A stretch of DNA of 64,000 bases from Gammaproteobacteria bacterium. GTDB taxonomy: Bacteria > Gemmatimonadota > Gemmatimonadetes > Longimicrobiales > Gaopeijiaceae. The stretch lies in assembly GCA_028819075.1 (NCBI GenBank), contig JAPPMM010000049.1, positions 62,001-126,000 of the forward strand. Reading direction: 5' to 3'. The notes beneath the pieces were generated by a model, which had not been told where the DNA came from, searched no databases, and worked only from the letters and a program-made list of their open reading frames with translations. The position numbers were made by a program, and so were the translations under genes. Positions 44,006 through 53,088 of this stretch are shown here, piece after piece. Every line of letters starts with the position of its first letter. Position 1 is the first letter of the stretch.

Positions 44006-45412
44006 ATGAGCGCGCTCGGGAAGGTGATCGCGGCCGCGCTCGTCGCTGCGCCGGCGGCGGCCCAGGGTACCAACGACCCTTTCCCCCGCCCGATCGAGAC
44101 CACCGAGGGCGTGATCGTGGTGGACTTCGTGGAGTTCGCGCGGCTGCCCGATGTCGACGGGGCGCCCGCCAGGATGATGCTCCTCGTCGACGAGCCCGGC
44201 ACGGGTCGCATGTTCGTAAACGACATGCGCGGCCCGCTCTACGCGGTTGGCTACGGCGGCGAAGCGGTTCGGCAATACCTGGACATCAACGATCCGCGTT
44301 GGGGGATCGGCGTCCACTCGCGCGGGGGCGAGAGGGGGTTCCAGAGCTTCGCCTTCCATCCGCAGTTCGGAGAGCCGGGAAGCCCGGGATTCGGCCGCTT
44401 CTACACTTGGACCGACACCGAGAACACGGATCCCCCTCCCGACTTCACGCCCGCGGGCGGCAACGACTCCCACGACACGGTCCTGCATGAATGGGTCACG
44501 CGCGACCCCGGAGCGGCGACCTACGACGGTGGCGCGCCCCGCGAACTCCTCCGGCAGCAGCAGCCTTTCGGCAACCACAACGGCGGCCAACTCGCCTTCA
44601 ATCCGACCGCGTCGGTCGGAGACCCCGACTTCGGGATGCTGTACGTCGGGTCTGCGGACGGCGGGAGCGGCGGCGACCCGTTGAACCTCTCACAGGACCT
44701 GGGCTCGGCGTTCGGGAAGATCCTGCGGATCGATCCCCTCGGGTCGAACAGCGCCAACGGGCAATACGGCATCCCCGCCGACAATCCCTTCGCCGGCGAC
44801 GGATCCGACGACACCCTCGGTGAGATCTACGCGTACGGCGCCCGCAATCCACAGCGCTTCGCCTGGGATCCGGAGACCGGCAACATGTTCATGGCCGACA
44901 TCGGCCAGAACATCGTGGAGGAGCTGAGCCTGGTGGAAGCGGGCGACAACCTGGGGTGGAACGTCTGGGAGGGCAGCTTCAGGTTCGTGAGCCGCCAAGA
45001 AGTCCGCCTCGAGAATCCGCGCGGCGACCCGGCGTTCCGGTATCCGGTCGCGGAATACGGCCAGCTGGATCCGCTGCTCCAGAGGCAGTCGGCCGCAACC
45101 GGCGTCCACGTCTACCGCTACGGGGCGATCCCCCAGCTCACCGGTCTCGTCCTGTTCGGCGACAACCCGAGCGGCGAGATCTTCTACATCAGCGCCGATG
45201 AGCTTCCGGACGGGGGGCAGGAGCCGATCCGGAGAGTCCTGCTCAACGACGGCGGCCAGACGAAGACGCTGCTTCAGGTGATCCGAGAGACGAACGCCTC
45301 ACAGGGGCGCGAGGCCGCGACCCGGGCGGACCTGCGCTTCGGTTCAGGGCCCGACGGTCAGGCGCTGCTGCTCAACAAGCGGGACGGCGTCATTCGCCTG
45401 CTGGTGCCCTGA
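44006..45412 (+). CDS. PQQ-dependent glucose/sorbosone dehydrogenase-like protein
   Basis: A 468-residue exported protein with a six-bladed propeller of the soluble aldose sugar dehydrogenase type. Family motifs include GFQSFAFHPQFG, GNHNGGQLAFNP, SAFGKILRIDP, YAYGARNPQRFAWDP and ADIGQNIVEELSLV. Such enzymes oxidise sugars or other alcohols in the periplasm with PQQ and pass electrons to an acceptor. A short signal ends at AAAQG. A GGAGGG site precedes the ATG. It converges with the ankyrin gene, 15 bases away. The exact substrate is unknown; some family members lack PQQ. Confidence 0.88.
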   Translation: MSALGKVIAAALVAAPAAAQGTNDPFPRPIETTEGVIVVDFVEFARLPDVDGAPARMMLLVDEPGTGRMFVNDMRGPLYAVGYGGEAVRQYLDINDPRWGIGVHSRGGERGFQSFAFHPQFGEPGSPGFGRFYTWTDTENTDPPPDFTPAGGNDSHDTVLHEWVTRDPGAATYDGGAPRELLRQQQPFGNHNGGQLAFNPTASVGDPDFGMLYVGSADGGSGGDPLNLSQDLGSAFGKILRIDPLGSNSANGQYGIPADNPFAGDGSDDTLGEIYAYGARNPQRFAWDPETGNMFMADIGQNIVEELSLVEAGDNLGWNVWEGSFRFVSRQEVRLENPRGDPAFRYPVAEYGQLDPLLQRQSAATGVHVYRYGAIPQLTGLVLFGDNPSGEIFYISADELPDGGQEPIRRVLLNDGGQTKTLLQVIRETNASQGREAATRADLRFGSGPDGQALLLNKRDGVIRLLVP

Positions 45413-45427
45413 CGCCTGACTTGATCC

Positions 45428-47221
45428 TCAGCAGGACAGGCAGTTGTCGTTGTTGTGCGCGCCCAGGCTCTCCAGCAGTGCCAGCGCCTCGGGGAAGGGC
45501 TGGATGCGCTGCACCGGGCCGTTCGCCATGTCCGCGGTGGTCTGACCCCGGCGGCTGACCGCCATCACGTCGGCTCCCCGGTCCGCGAGATAGCGGATCA
45601 ACTCCACGTCCCCTCTCGCGGCGGCGTGATGGAGGGCGTTGTAACCGTTGTGGTCGCGGGCGTTCACATCGACCCCCAGTTCCTCGACCAGGTATCTGAC
45701 GGAGGGCAGCCAGCCGTTCGGGGCGTGCCGGTGCGAGTTGCCCGCGTAGCCCTCCCCGTAGCCCACGCCCGAGGCGGCGTGAATCGGGTACACCCCGGGG
45801 CCTCCCACCGGGGCCGGCGGCAGCCCGGAGGGATCCTCGGTGTCCGCACCGCGCCTGCGCCGCTCGGGGGGCTTCATGGTAGGGATCGACGGATCGGCGC
45901 CGTACGACACGAGCAGCTTCATGGCCTCCACGTCGGTCCCGTAGGCGGCCCGCCAGAAGGGGGTGGCGCCCTGGGTGTCCACCCGCAACAGGTCGAAGGT
46001 GTAGGACATGTACCACAGGTGCCGGGTCAGGCGCGCGTTGGGATCGGCACCGGCTTCGAGCAGCGCCTCCATCAGCTCCAGGTAGGTGATCTGCTGCTGC
46101 TGATAGGCCTGTTGCTGAGGATAGCGCGACTTCGGGACCCAGTAGGCGTTGATGGTGGCGAACAACGGTGTCGCCCCGGCGTCGCTGGCGGTGCGTGGAT
46201 CGGCTCCCCGGCCGAGGAGAGTCATGGCCAGGTCGAAGTGACCGTTGATGGTCGCCATGAGCAGCGGGCTGGTGTGGTCGCCGCCGCTCGCGCCGTTGAT
46301 GTCCGCGCCCGCGTCCAGCAGCGCCCGGGCCGTCTCCACGTGCCCCTCGCGAACCGCGTGCAGGAGCGCCGTCATCCCGCCCTGGGCACCCACCAGCCCC
46401 GTGTATCCGGGAAAGGCGTCCGGGGCTACTTCCGCCTCTTCCTGTTCGGATGCGGCCTGGGACCTCGAGGTCTGCACCTCGTGGCCGGCCCGCACCGCGG
46501 CCTGCACCTGCTCGGGCGTGGGCCGCCAGGAGCGCGGGTCCTCGGTCTGCGCCCGGAACCCCTCCAGCACTTCGTCCCGCGCCTCCCCCGCCTCCCGGTC
46601 GACGGCCGCGAGGTCCACGATGTCCACGACCCGGGTGCGGAGCGTGAGGTCGGCCCCCAGCGCCAACAACGCCCGCACCGCCTCAACCCGGTCGTTGGCC
46701 GCGGCGAACATGAGCGGCGTCTGTGCCCGCTCCGACTCTCGGGCATCGACTTCGGCGCCGTGGCGGGCGAGGGCGGCCACCGCATCCGCGCTGCCGGCTC
46801 CGGCCGCGAAGTGCATGGCCGTCACGGCGCCGGTCGCGGTCACCGCAAGGGGGTCGCTCCCCGCTTCCAGCAGCGCCTCCACGGCGCCGGCGCTCCCCGC
46901 TTTGGCGGCGAGGTGCAGCGGGGTGTAGTCACCGATACGGGTGACGGCGTCGACGGTGGCCCCGGCGTCCAACAGGACGCGCAGCAGGGCGGCGTCGGCC
47001 CGCTCCGAGGCCCAGTGCAGCGCGGTCATGCCGTCGCCCTGGGGGAGGTTCACGTCGGCGCCCCGGGCGATCAGTGCCTCCACGGCGTCCGCGTCTCCCC
47101 GCATGGCCGCGTCCGCCACCGGCGAGTCGGCGGCGGGGGCGGCCCACAGCAGAAGCGCGACAACTCCTGCGCTCAGCCGGAACCCCCGTCTCCGCAGCGG
47201 GGCAATCTGCGGTGCGCGCAC
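45428..47221 (-). CDS. secreted ankyrin-repeat protein with C-terminal CxxC tail, cassette A
   Basis: A 597-residue exported ankyrin protein and the third gene of cassette A. After a signal peptide (about 12-32) come ADSPVADAAMRGD and about ten ankyrin repeats in two blocks (about 37-190 and 270-560), split by a charged linker near 210-265. A conserved insert, GVGYGEGYAGNSHRHAP, precedes the last repeats. The chain ends in HNNDNCLSC. The protein at 51260-52975 has the same plan and the same type of tail. It starts with GTG overlapping the DUF1552 stop as TAGTG, so it is coupled to it. Ankyrin repeats bind proteins; here they would act outside the cytoplasm. Confidence 0.85.
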   Translation of the reverse strand: MRAPQIAPLRRRGFRLSAGVVALLLWAAPAADSPVADAAMRGDADAVEALIARGADVNLPQGDGMTALHWASERADAALLRVLLDAGATVDAVTRIGDYTPLHLAAKAGSAGAVEALLEAGSDPLAVTATGAVTAMHFAAGAGSADAVAALARHGAEVDARESERAQTPLMFAAANDRVEAVRALLALGADLTLRTRVVDIVDLAAVDREAGEARDEVLEGFRAQTEDPRSWRPTPEQVQAAVRAGHEVQTSRSQAASEQEEAEVAPDAFPGYTGLVGAQGGMTALLHAVREGHVETARALLDAGADINGASGGDHTSPLLMATINGHFDLAMTLLGRGADPRTASDAGATPLFATINAYWVPKSRYPQQQAYQQQQITYLELMEALLEAGADPNARLTRHLWYMSYTFDLLRVDTQGATPFWRAAYGTDVEAMKLLVSYGADPSIPTMKPPERRRRGADTEDPSGLPPAPVGGPGVYPIHAASGVGYGEGYAGNSHRHAPNGWLPSVRYLVEELGVDVNARDHNGYNALHHAAARGDVELIRYLADRGADVMAVSRRGQTTADMANGPVQRIQPFPEALALLESLGAHNNDNCLSC

Positions 47222-48654
47222 TACCGGCTCCCGCCGGAGGGACCGGCAGCGTCGGTCGCCACCGCCGGGTAGCTCAACCGGAACTCGCCCGTGCTGTCGC
47301 CGAAGCTGTCCCTGTCGTCGTGCCCCAGGGCGTGCAGCATGCTCAACATCACGTTGGCCATCGGGGTGCCGTCCGGAGCCTTCAGGTGCAGCCCGCCTTC
47401 ATGGCGCCCGTTCGCGCCGCCCAGCACGATGAGCGGACAGCGGCGATGGTTGTGCAGGTTCCCGTCCGCCATCGGCGAGCCGTAGATGACCATGGTCTTG
47501 TCGAGCAGCGTGGCGTCGCCCTCCGTCGTCTCCTCCAGCTTCTGCAGGAGATACGGAAGCTGCCCCGCCTGGAAGGTGTTGATGCGGGCGAAGTCGAGAA
47601 TCGCCTCCTCGTTGCCCCCGTGATGCGAGGCCGGGTGGAAGGCCTTGTCGATGCCGCTCTCGGTGTAGACCCGCGAAGACGCGTCACGGCCCGTCTTGAA
47701 GGAGAACACGCGCGTGACGTCGGACGCGAAGGCCAGCACCTGGATGTCGAACATGAGCTGCATGTGCTCGGTGAAGGAGTCCGGGACTCCGGCCGGCGCC
47801 TCGGGCAACTCGCGCGGCTCTCCGCTGGTGTTGCGGTTCTCGATGCCCTCGATTCTCCGCTCCAGCTCGCGGACGTTCTCCAGGTAGCGATCCAGGCGCT
47901 GCTGGTCGTCCTGCGCAAGCGCTCGCCTGAGATACGCGACCTCCCCGGCGATCCAGTCGAGAATGCTCCCGTCGGTCCGTCTGCGCGCGGCGCGCTCCTC
48001 GGGCGTGCCTCCGGCCCCGAACAGCATCTCGAACGCCACCCGCGGGTCACGGATCATGGGAAGCGGCTCGGTGGACGAGGCCCAGCTGATGGTGTCGGTA
48101 TAGACGCACGAGTACCCGTACGCGCACCCCCCCGACTGGTCCACGTTCTCGATGCAGAGCTGCATCGAGGGGATCGGCGTGTCCTGCCCGAAGCGCTGCG
48201 CGTGGATCTGGTCCATCGACGTGCCGACATAGACGTCCGAGCCCCGCGTCTGCCGTGGATGGGCCTGCGTCAGGAAGACGGCGCTCGAACGGAAGTGGTC
48301 GCCGCCGATCTCGTGGGGCATCCTGGCCTCGGCCATCCGCACGTCGGTGTTGCTGATGATGGTGAGGCGGTCGCGGTAGGGCTCCAGCGGAAGCAGCGAA
48401 CTGGAGGAGAGGTCGAAGTTGCGGCCGGTCGCCTCGGGAGACCACAGGTACTGGGTGGCGCCCCACTCGTTGCAGCCCGCCGCTCCGTGCACCATCTCGA
48501 TGGCGACCAGGCGGGTGGCGGGTTCGGCCGCCGCGCGCCGTGACCAGACGCCCCCGGCGGGGATCATGGCGTCCAGGAAGGGCAGGGCGACGGTCGCGCC
48601 GGCTCCGCGCAGGAAGGTACGACGGGGGATGTGTGTCCCGGTGATGAAGTGCAT
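47221..48654 (-). CDS. Tat-exported DUF1552 protein, cassette A
   Basis: A 477-residue DUF1552 protein. It opens with a Tat signal (PRRTFLRGAGATVALPFLDA). The body carries the conserved segments MVHGAAGCNEWG, SNTDVRMAE, FLTQAHPRQT, VGTSMDQ, SMQLCIENVDQSGGC and FHPASHHGG. The fold resembles the alkaline-phosphatase/sulfatase-like DUF1501/1552 group of unknown activity. The ATG at 48654 is preceded by GAGGAG; a GTG at 48660 is too close to that site. It follows the DUF1592 gene by 84 bases and overlaps the ankyrin gene by one base. Such proteins are nearly always found beside DUF1592 cytochromes, so they likely work together. Confidence 0.93.
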   Translation of the reverse strand: MHFITGTHIPRRTFLRGAGATVALPFLDAMIPAGGVWSRRAAAEPATRLVAIEMVHGAAGCNEWGATQYLWSPEATGRNFDLSSSSLLPLEPYRDRLTIISNTDVRMAEARMPHEIGGDHFRSSAVFLTQAHPRQTRGSDVYVGTSMDQIHAQRFGQDTPIPSMQLCIENVDQSGGCAYGYSCVYTDTISWASSTEPLPMIRDPRVAFEMLFGAGGTPEERAARRRTDGSILDWIAGEVAYLRRALAQDDQQRLDRYLENVRELERRIEGIENRNTSGEPRELPEAPAGVPDSFTEHMQLMFDIQVLAFASDVTRVFSFKTGRDASSRVYTESGIDKAFHPASHHGGNEEAILDFARINTFQAGQLPYLLQKLEETTEGDATLLDKTMVIYGSPMADGNLHNHRRCPLIVLGGANGRHEGGLHLKAPDGTPMANVMLSMLHALGHDDRDSFGDSTGEFRLSYPAVATDAAGPSGGSR

Positions 48655-48738
48655 CTCCACTCTCCTCGGATGGTTCGTCGCCGCTCGGGGGTGGGCAGGG
48701 CAGCCGGGTGCGTCTTCCGCCTCCGGCTGCCGGCGCGC

Positions 48739-51228
48739 CTACCGGTCGGGCGGCTGCGGGGCGCTCTCCGCCAGCGCCTCGGGTACCCTCTTGGATCTGA
48801 AGGCGTCGCTCTTCACCACGCCCGCAATGAAGGACGACATCCTGTATTCCTCTTCCGCCGCCTCCGCCACGATGGCGCGGATGGCGGGCTGATCGTAGTA
48901 CTCGGTCCGGCGGCCCAGCGCGTACGTCATCAGGTTCGCCGTAAACGTACGGATGAGCGGTTCCGGCCGCCGCAGGAGCGCCTCGCGCAGGTCGTCGGGG
49001 CTCGCGACCGTGCTGCCGTCGTAGAAGGTGCCCCGCGTGTCGAGCGGCATGCCGTGCTCGCGGATGCGCCACTTCCCGGTCACGTCGTAGTTGTCCAGCG
49101 CCAGCCCGATGGGATCCATGAACTGGTGGCAGGCGTTGCACGCCGGGTTGGCACGGTGCTTCTCCATGCGCTCCCGGGTGGTGAGCATGCGTCCGCCTTC
49201 CGAGTCCTCGGTCTCCTCGAGGTCCGGGATGCCCGGCGGCGGAGGGGGCGGAGGCGTCCCCAGAAGGACCTCCATGACCCACTTCCCGCGCAGCACCGGC
49301 GAGGTGCGGTTCGCCACCGAGGTCAGGGTGAGGATGCTCCCGTGACCCAGCACGCCCCGCCGCTCGGCGCCGGGATACGCCACCTGCCGGAACTGGCTGC
49401 CCAGCACCCTGGGGATGCCGTAGTGCCGCGCCAGGCGCTCGTTCACGAAGGTGTAGTCGGCGTCGTACAGATCGAGAACGCTCCTGTCTGCCTCGACCAG
49501 GTGGTTGAAGAACAGCTCGGTCTCGCGCAGCATGGCGTCGGCGAGCTGCTGGTCGTAGTCGGGGAACCAGAACTGGTCGGGGCGAACCAGCTCCAGATCC
49601 TGCAGGCGCAGCCACTGGCCCGCGAACCGGGGTCCCAGGGAAGCCGCGCGCGGATCGGCCAGCATGCGCCGCACCTGTGCTTCCAGGACCTGGTCCCGTG
49701 AAAGCGCGCCTTCCCGCGCCAGCGCCATCAGCTCGTCGTCCGGGGGCGTGCCCCAGAGGAAGAAGGACAGCCGCGAAGCCAGATCCACGTCGCCGATCCG
49801 GAAGGTCTCGCCCGGCTGGATGTCGGCCGGCGCCTCCTCCATGCGGAACACGAAGTGCGGGCTCGCCAGGATGGCCGTCAGCGCGGCGCCGATGCCCGCC
49901 TCGAAGCCGCCCTCCGCCTCGCCGGTGCGGTAGAAGGCCATGAGCGGCGCGATGTCGCGCTCGAGCAGGGGCCGGCGGTACGCCTTGCCGGCAAGCTCCG
50001 TCAGGATGCTGCGCGCGCAGCTCTCGCTCTCCTGCGCCAACTCGGGGCGGCAGGTGAAGATCCGTTGACGGCTCGGGGTCTCCGAGACGCCGGACGCGTC
50101 GATGGGCCCGCCGATCACCAGGTCCCGAAGGTGTGGAAGCAGCGTCAACCCGTAGCCGCTGATGCCCGTGTGCCGGTCCGCCAGCGACCATTCGTGGGGC
50201 GACATGAGGTCTTCCACCGGTCCCTCCGTGCGCTTGACGAACGCCGCGGTCACCCGCTGCGGCCCGGCGCGCACGAAGACCGGATCCGTGCGCATGGAGA
50301 TGCCTTCCGGATCGGAAATGTGCATCCACTGGTCCACGTCCAGCAGCGCCACCCGCTCGCCGTTGATCGAGACCTCGAGCTGCTCGAAGCGGGCGATCTG
50401 GCCGAAGAAGCCCTCGCCCGTGGTGGTGTGCTCGAAGACGATGCGGAACTGGTAGGTGCCGTCAGCGGGGAAGTGGTGAACCACGCTCACGCCGCCGCGC
50501 GTGCCGTAGGGCGCCCCGGGCACCCGCTCGCTCTGGGAGACGTAGCCGGAGACCGTGTAGGTCCGCTCGGCGGGCTGGGCGCCGGGGTTGCCGATGGCCA
50601 GGCGGCTGATCTGGTTGGCCGCGTTCATGTACGCGTCGAGGAGCGTGGGCGAGAGCAGCTGCGCCTCGGAGATGTTGTCGAAGTTCGCGCTCTTGGTGTC
50701 GGGCGGCAGATAGTCACCGGCGTCGATGCGCAGGTTCAGGAGGTCCTCGATCGACCTTGCGTACTCGGCCTGGTTGAGCCGTTGGAAGGTGCGTCCGCCG
50801 GGGTTGGGCGCCTCGCGCGCGGCCGCGTCCATCCTCGCCTCCAGCTCCTCCACCAGCGCCACGAGGGTGTCGCCCGCGGGCCGGGGCATCCCGGGGGGAG
50901 GCATCATCCCCGCACGCAGCTTGAGGATCATCTTCTCCGCGGTCTCGGGCCGCGACGGCGCCTGCTCCACGTCGAACCCGGCGAGCGAAAGATTGCCCGT
51001 CAGGAGCGCGTCGTTGTGGCACACCTGGCAGTAGCGCTGCACCACGGCGGTAAGGGTGGCTGGCGCGATGGAGGTGTGGGCGAAGTCCGCAACCGGCGCG
51101 TGGGAAGCTCCGTCCAACGCGGCCCGGCCCGGGGACACACCGGTGTCGGTGACCGTGTCGAGGTCTCCGAAGGTTCCCAGTACAACCGATATCAGGCCCA
51201 GCAGTCCGACAGTCGTGACGTTTTTCAC
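48739..51228 (-). CDS. DUF1587/1595/1592/1588/1585 cytochrome-like protein, cassette A
   Basis: An 829-residue exported protein. An N-terminal heme site CQVCH (Cys67, Cys70, His71) in a cytochrome c-like domain is followed by DUF1587 (LNQAEYARSIEDLL), a carbohydrate-binding-like beta domain (about 225-345), then DUF1595 and DUF1592 (YRRPLLERDIAPL, LASRLSFFLWGTPPDDEL). DUF1588 (ADYTFVNERLARHYGIP, TSPVLRGKWVMEVLL) comes next, with a second heme site CNACH (Cys697, Cys700, His701), then DUF1585 at the end. Likely a periplasmic redox enzyme of unknown substrate. It starts with GTG, 31 bases after the ankyrin gene of cassette B. Confidence 0.93.
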   Translation of the reverse strand: MKNVTTVGLLGLISVVLGTFGDLDTVTDTGVSPGRAALDGASHAPVADFAHTSIAPATLTAVVQRYCQVCHNDALLTGNLSLAGFDVEQAPSRPETAEKMILKLRAGMMPPPGMPRPAGDTLVALVEELEARMDAAAREAPNPGGRTFQRLNQAEYARSIEDLLNLRIDAGDYLPPDTKSANFDNISEAQLLSPTLLDAYMNAANQISRLAIGNPGAQPAERTYTVSGYVSQSERVPGAPYGTRGGVSVVHHFPADGTYQFRIVFEHTTTGEGFFGQIARFEQLEVSINGERVALLDVDQWMHISDPEGISMRTDPVFVRAGPQRVTAAFVKRTEGPVEDLMSPHEWSLADRHTGISGYGLTLLPHLRDLVIGGPIDASGVSETPSRQRIFTCRPELAQESESCARSILTELAGKAYRRPLLERDIAPLMAFYRTGEAEGGFEAGIGAALTAILASPHFVFRMEEAPADIQPGETFRIGDVDLASRLSFFLWGTPPDDELMALAREGALSRDQVLEAQVRRMLADPRAASLGPRFAGQWLRLQDLELVRPDQFWFPDYDQQLADAMLRETELFFNHLVEADRSVLDLYDADYTFVNERLARHYGIPRVLGSQFRQVAYPGAERRGVLGHGSILTLTSVANRTSPVLRGKWVMEVLLGTPPPPPPPGIPDLEETEDSEGGRMLTTRERMEKHRANPACNACHQFMDPIGLALDNYDVTGKWRIREHGMPLDTRGTFYDGSTVASPDDLREALLRRPEPLIRTFTANLMTYALGRRTEYYDQPAIRAIVAEAAEEEYRMSSFIAGVVKSDAFRSKRVPEALAESAPQPPDR

Positions 51229-51259
51229 CGTGCTTCGCCCGTTGGATGCCGCTGCGTCT

Positions 51260-52975
51260 TCAGCAGGACTGGCAGTTGTTGTTGTTCAGGGAACCGAACG
51301 ACTCCAGCAGCGCGATCGCGTCCGGATAGGGCGTGGTGCGCTGGTAGGGCCCGTTAGCCATGTCGGCGGTCGTCTGGCCGATGCGGCTGATCGCCATCAC
51401 GTCCGCGCCGCGTTCCACCAGGAAGCGGATCATCTCGGTGTCTCCGCGGGAAGCCGCGTGATGCAGCGCGTTGTAGGCGTCGTGATCACGCACGTTCACG
51501 TCCGCCCCCAACTCATCCACCAGGTAGCGCATCGCGGGCATCCAGCCGTCGGGCGCGTGGCGGTGGGCGTTGGCCGCGAACCCCTGCCCGTAGCCGACAC
51601 CGGAAGCCGCGTGAATGGGATAGATGCCCGGGCCGCCGACCGGCACTGCGGGAATCCCCGACTTGTCCGCGCCCGGATCCTCGTCCCAGGCGATGCGGCG
51701 GCGCGGAGGCGGTCGCTGCGTCGGCACGCGGTGGTCGGCCCCGTACGCGACCAGCAGCCGCATCGCTGCGACGTCGGCCGCGTAGGAGGCGCGCCAGAAG
51801 GGCGTTGCGCCGATCATGTTGACGCTCAGGATGCTCCCGCCGTACTGGGTGAACCAGAGCCGCTTGGAGAGCCGCGTGTTCGGGTCGGCCCCCGCCCGCA
51901 GGAGCGCCTCCATGACCTCCATGTGGGTGGCGTGCTGCTGGAGGTGAACGTTGGGCTGGGCGTACCCGGTCTTGGGGATCCACTGCTGGTTGATGGTGGC
52001 GAAGAGGGGCGTGCCGCCCGCGTGGTTGGCCAGGTTCGGGTCGGCGCCGCGCTCCAGCAGCGCGAGGGCCATGTCGAAGTGGCCGTTCAGGGCGGCGATG
52101 AAGATGGGCGTGGTCCCGTCCGCGCTGACCTGATCGATGTCGCTGCCTGCGTCGAGAAGCGCCTCGACGGCCCCGGCGTGACCCTGGCGCGCCGCGTGCA
52201 GCAGGGCGGTCATGCCGCCCATGTGCCCGACCTGCTGCCCCATGGAGAGGGGCTTGGGCGCCTCGGCCGGCTTCTCTTCCTCTTCGCCCTCTTCCTTCTG
52301 TTCCTGCGCCGCCCTGGCGGCGAGCTGGGCGTTGATCTGCTGGCGCACTCGGTCCTGTTCGCCGCCGCGGAGCGACTCCTCCAGCTCGACCATATCCACC
52401 ACCGTGGTGGCGAGCGACGGGTCGGCCCCTCCCGCGATCAGCGCCCGGATCGCCTCCACCCGGTTCTGCGCCGCGGCGAAGATGAGCGGCGTCTGCTCGG
52501 CCCGCTGCTCGCGCGCGTCCACGTCGGCCCCGTGCTCGATGAGCGCGGCGACCGCTTCCGCATCACCCGCGGCGGCCGCCAGGTGCAGCGCGGTGGCGCC
52601 GCCGCTGCCGGTAGGCGCCGCCGGGTCGCTCCCCGCCTCGAGCAGGGCGCGCACCACCGCCCCGTGGCCCGCCCGGCTGGCCAGGTGCAGTGGCGTGTAC
52701 TCGGCCATGCGGGTCACCGCCTCCAGGCCGGCGCCCGCGTAGACGAGCATGCGGGCCATTTCGAGGTCGCCGCGGTCGGCCGCCCAGTGGAGCGCGGTCA
52801 TGCCGTCGCCCTGGGCGGCGTTGACGTCGGCCCCCTGCTGGAGCAGCGCGCGCACCGACCCTTGATCGCCGCGCATGGCCGCGTCTGCGACCGGCGAGTC
52901 CGGCGGCGTCGCCGCCGAAACCAGGAGGGCCAGGACCAGGGCGGCCACGAGCGCCCCGGGCCTTCGCGTATCCAT
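51260..52975 (-). CDS. secreted ankyrin-repeat protein with C-terminal CxxC tail, cassette B
   Basis: A 571-residue exported ankyrin protein, paralogue of cassette A's third gene. Signal peptide about 7-22, then PDSPVADAAMRGD, two blocks of ankyrin repeats split by an acidic linker (KEEGEEEEKPAEAPKP near 225), the insert GVGYGQGFAANAHRHAP, and the end LNNNNCQSC. The start is chosen at ATG 52975 because GGGAG lies eight bases upstream; in-frame ATGs at 52996 and 53011 would add short Lys/Arg-rich extensions. It lies 113 bases after its DUF1552 gene and 31 bases before the next cassette. The readable frame further upstream is an antisense-like artefact over the DUF1552 gene. Confidence 0.85.
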   Translation of the reverse strand: MDTRRPGALVAALVLALLVSAATPPDSPVADAAMRGDQGSVRALLQQGADVNAAQGDGMTALHWAADRGDLEMARMLVYAGAGLEAVTRMAEYTPLHLASRAGHGAVVRALLEAGSDPAAPTGSGGATALHLAAAAGDAEAVAALIEHGADVDAREQRAEQTPLIFAAAQNRVEAIRALIAGGADPSLATTVVDMVELEESLRGGEQDRVRQQINAQLAARAAQEQKEEGEEEEKPAEAPKPLSMGQQVGHMGGMTALLHAARQGHAGAVEALLDAGSDIDQVSADGTTPIFIAALNGHFDMALALLERGADPNLANHAGGTPLFATINQQWIPKTGYAQPNVHLQQHATHMEVMEALLRAGADPNTRLSKRLWFTQYGGSILSVNMIGATPFWRASYAADVAAMRLLVAYGADHRVPTQRPPPRRRIAWDEDPGADKSGIPAVPVGGPGIYPIHAASGVGYGQGFAANAHRHAPDGWMPAMRYLVDELGADVNVRDHDAYNALHHAASRGDTEMIRFLVERGADVMAISRIGQTTADMANGPYQRTTPYPDAIALLESFGSLNNNNCQSC

Positions 52976-53088
52976 TCTCCCCGCTCCCGCTTTCATTCCC
53001 TTTTCGCGCATCCTCTCTCTCATCTGCTCTCCAGTGTGCGCGTCATATCCTCGAATACGTGAGTCTCGACGGTCGCCCTCGCGTCCGC

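Noticed and set aside
45455-47272. 605-codon antisense frame over the ankyrin gene
   Set aside because: It mirrors the ankyrin repeats in the opposite frame and has no domain of its own.
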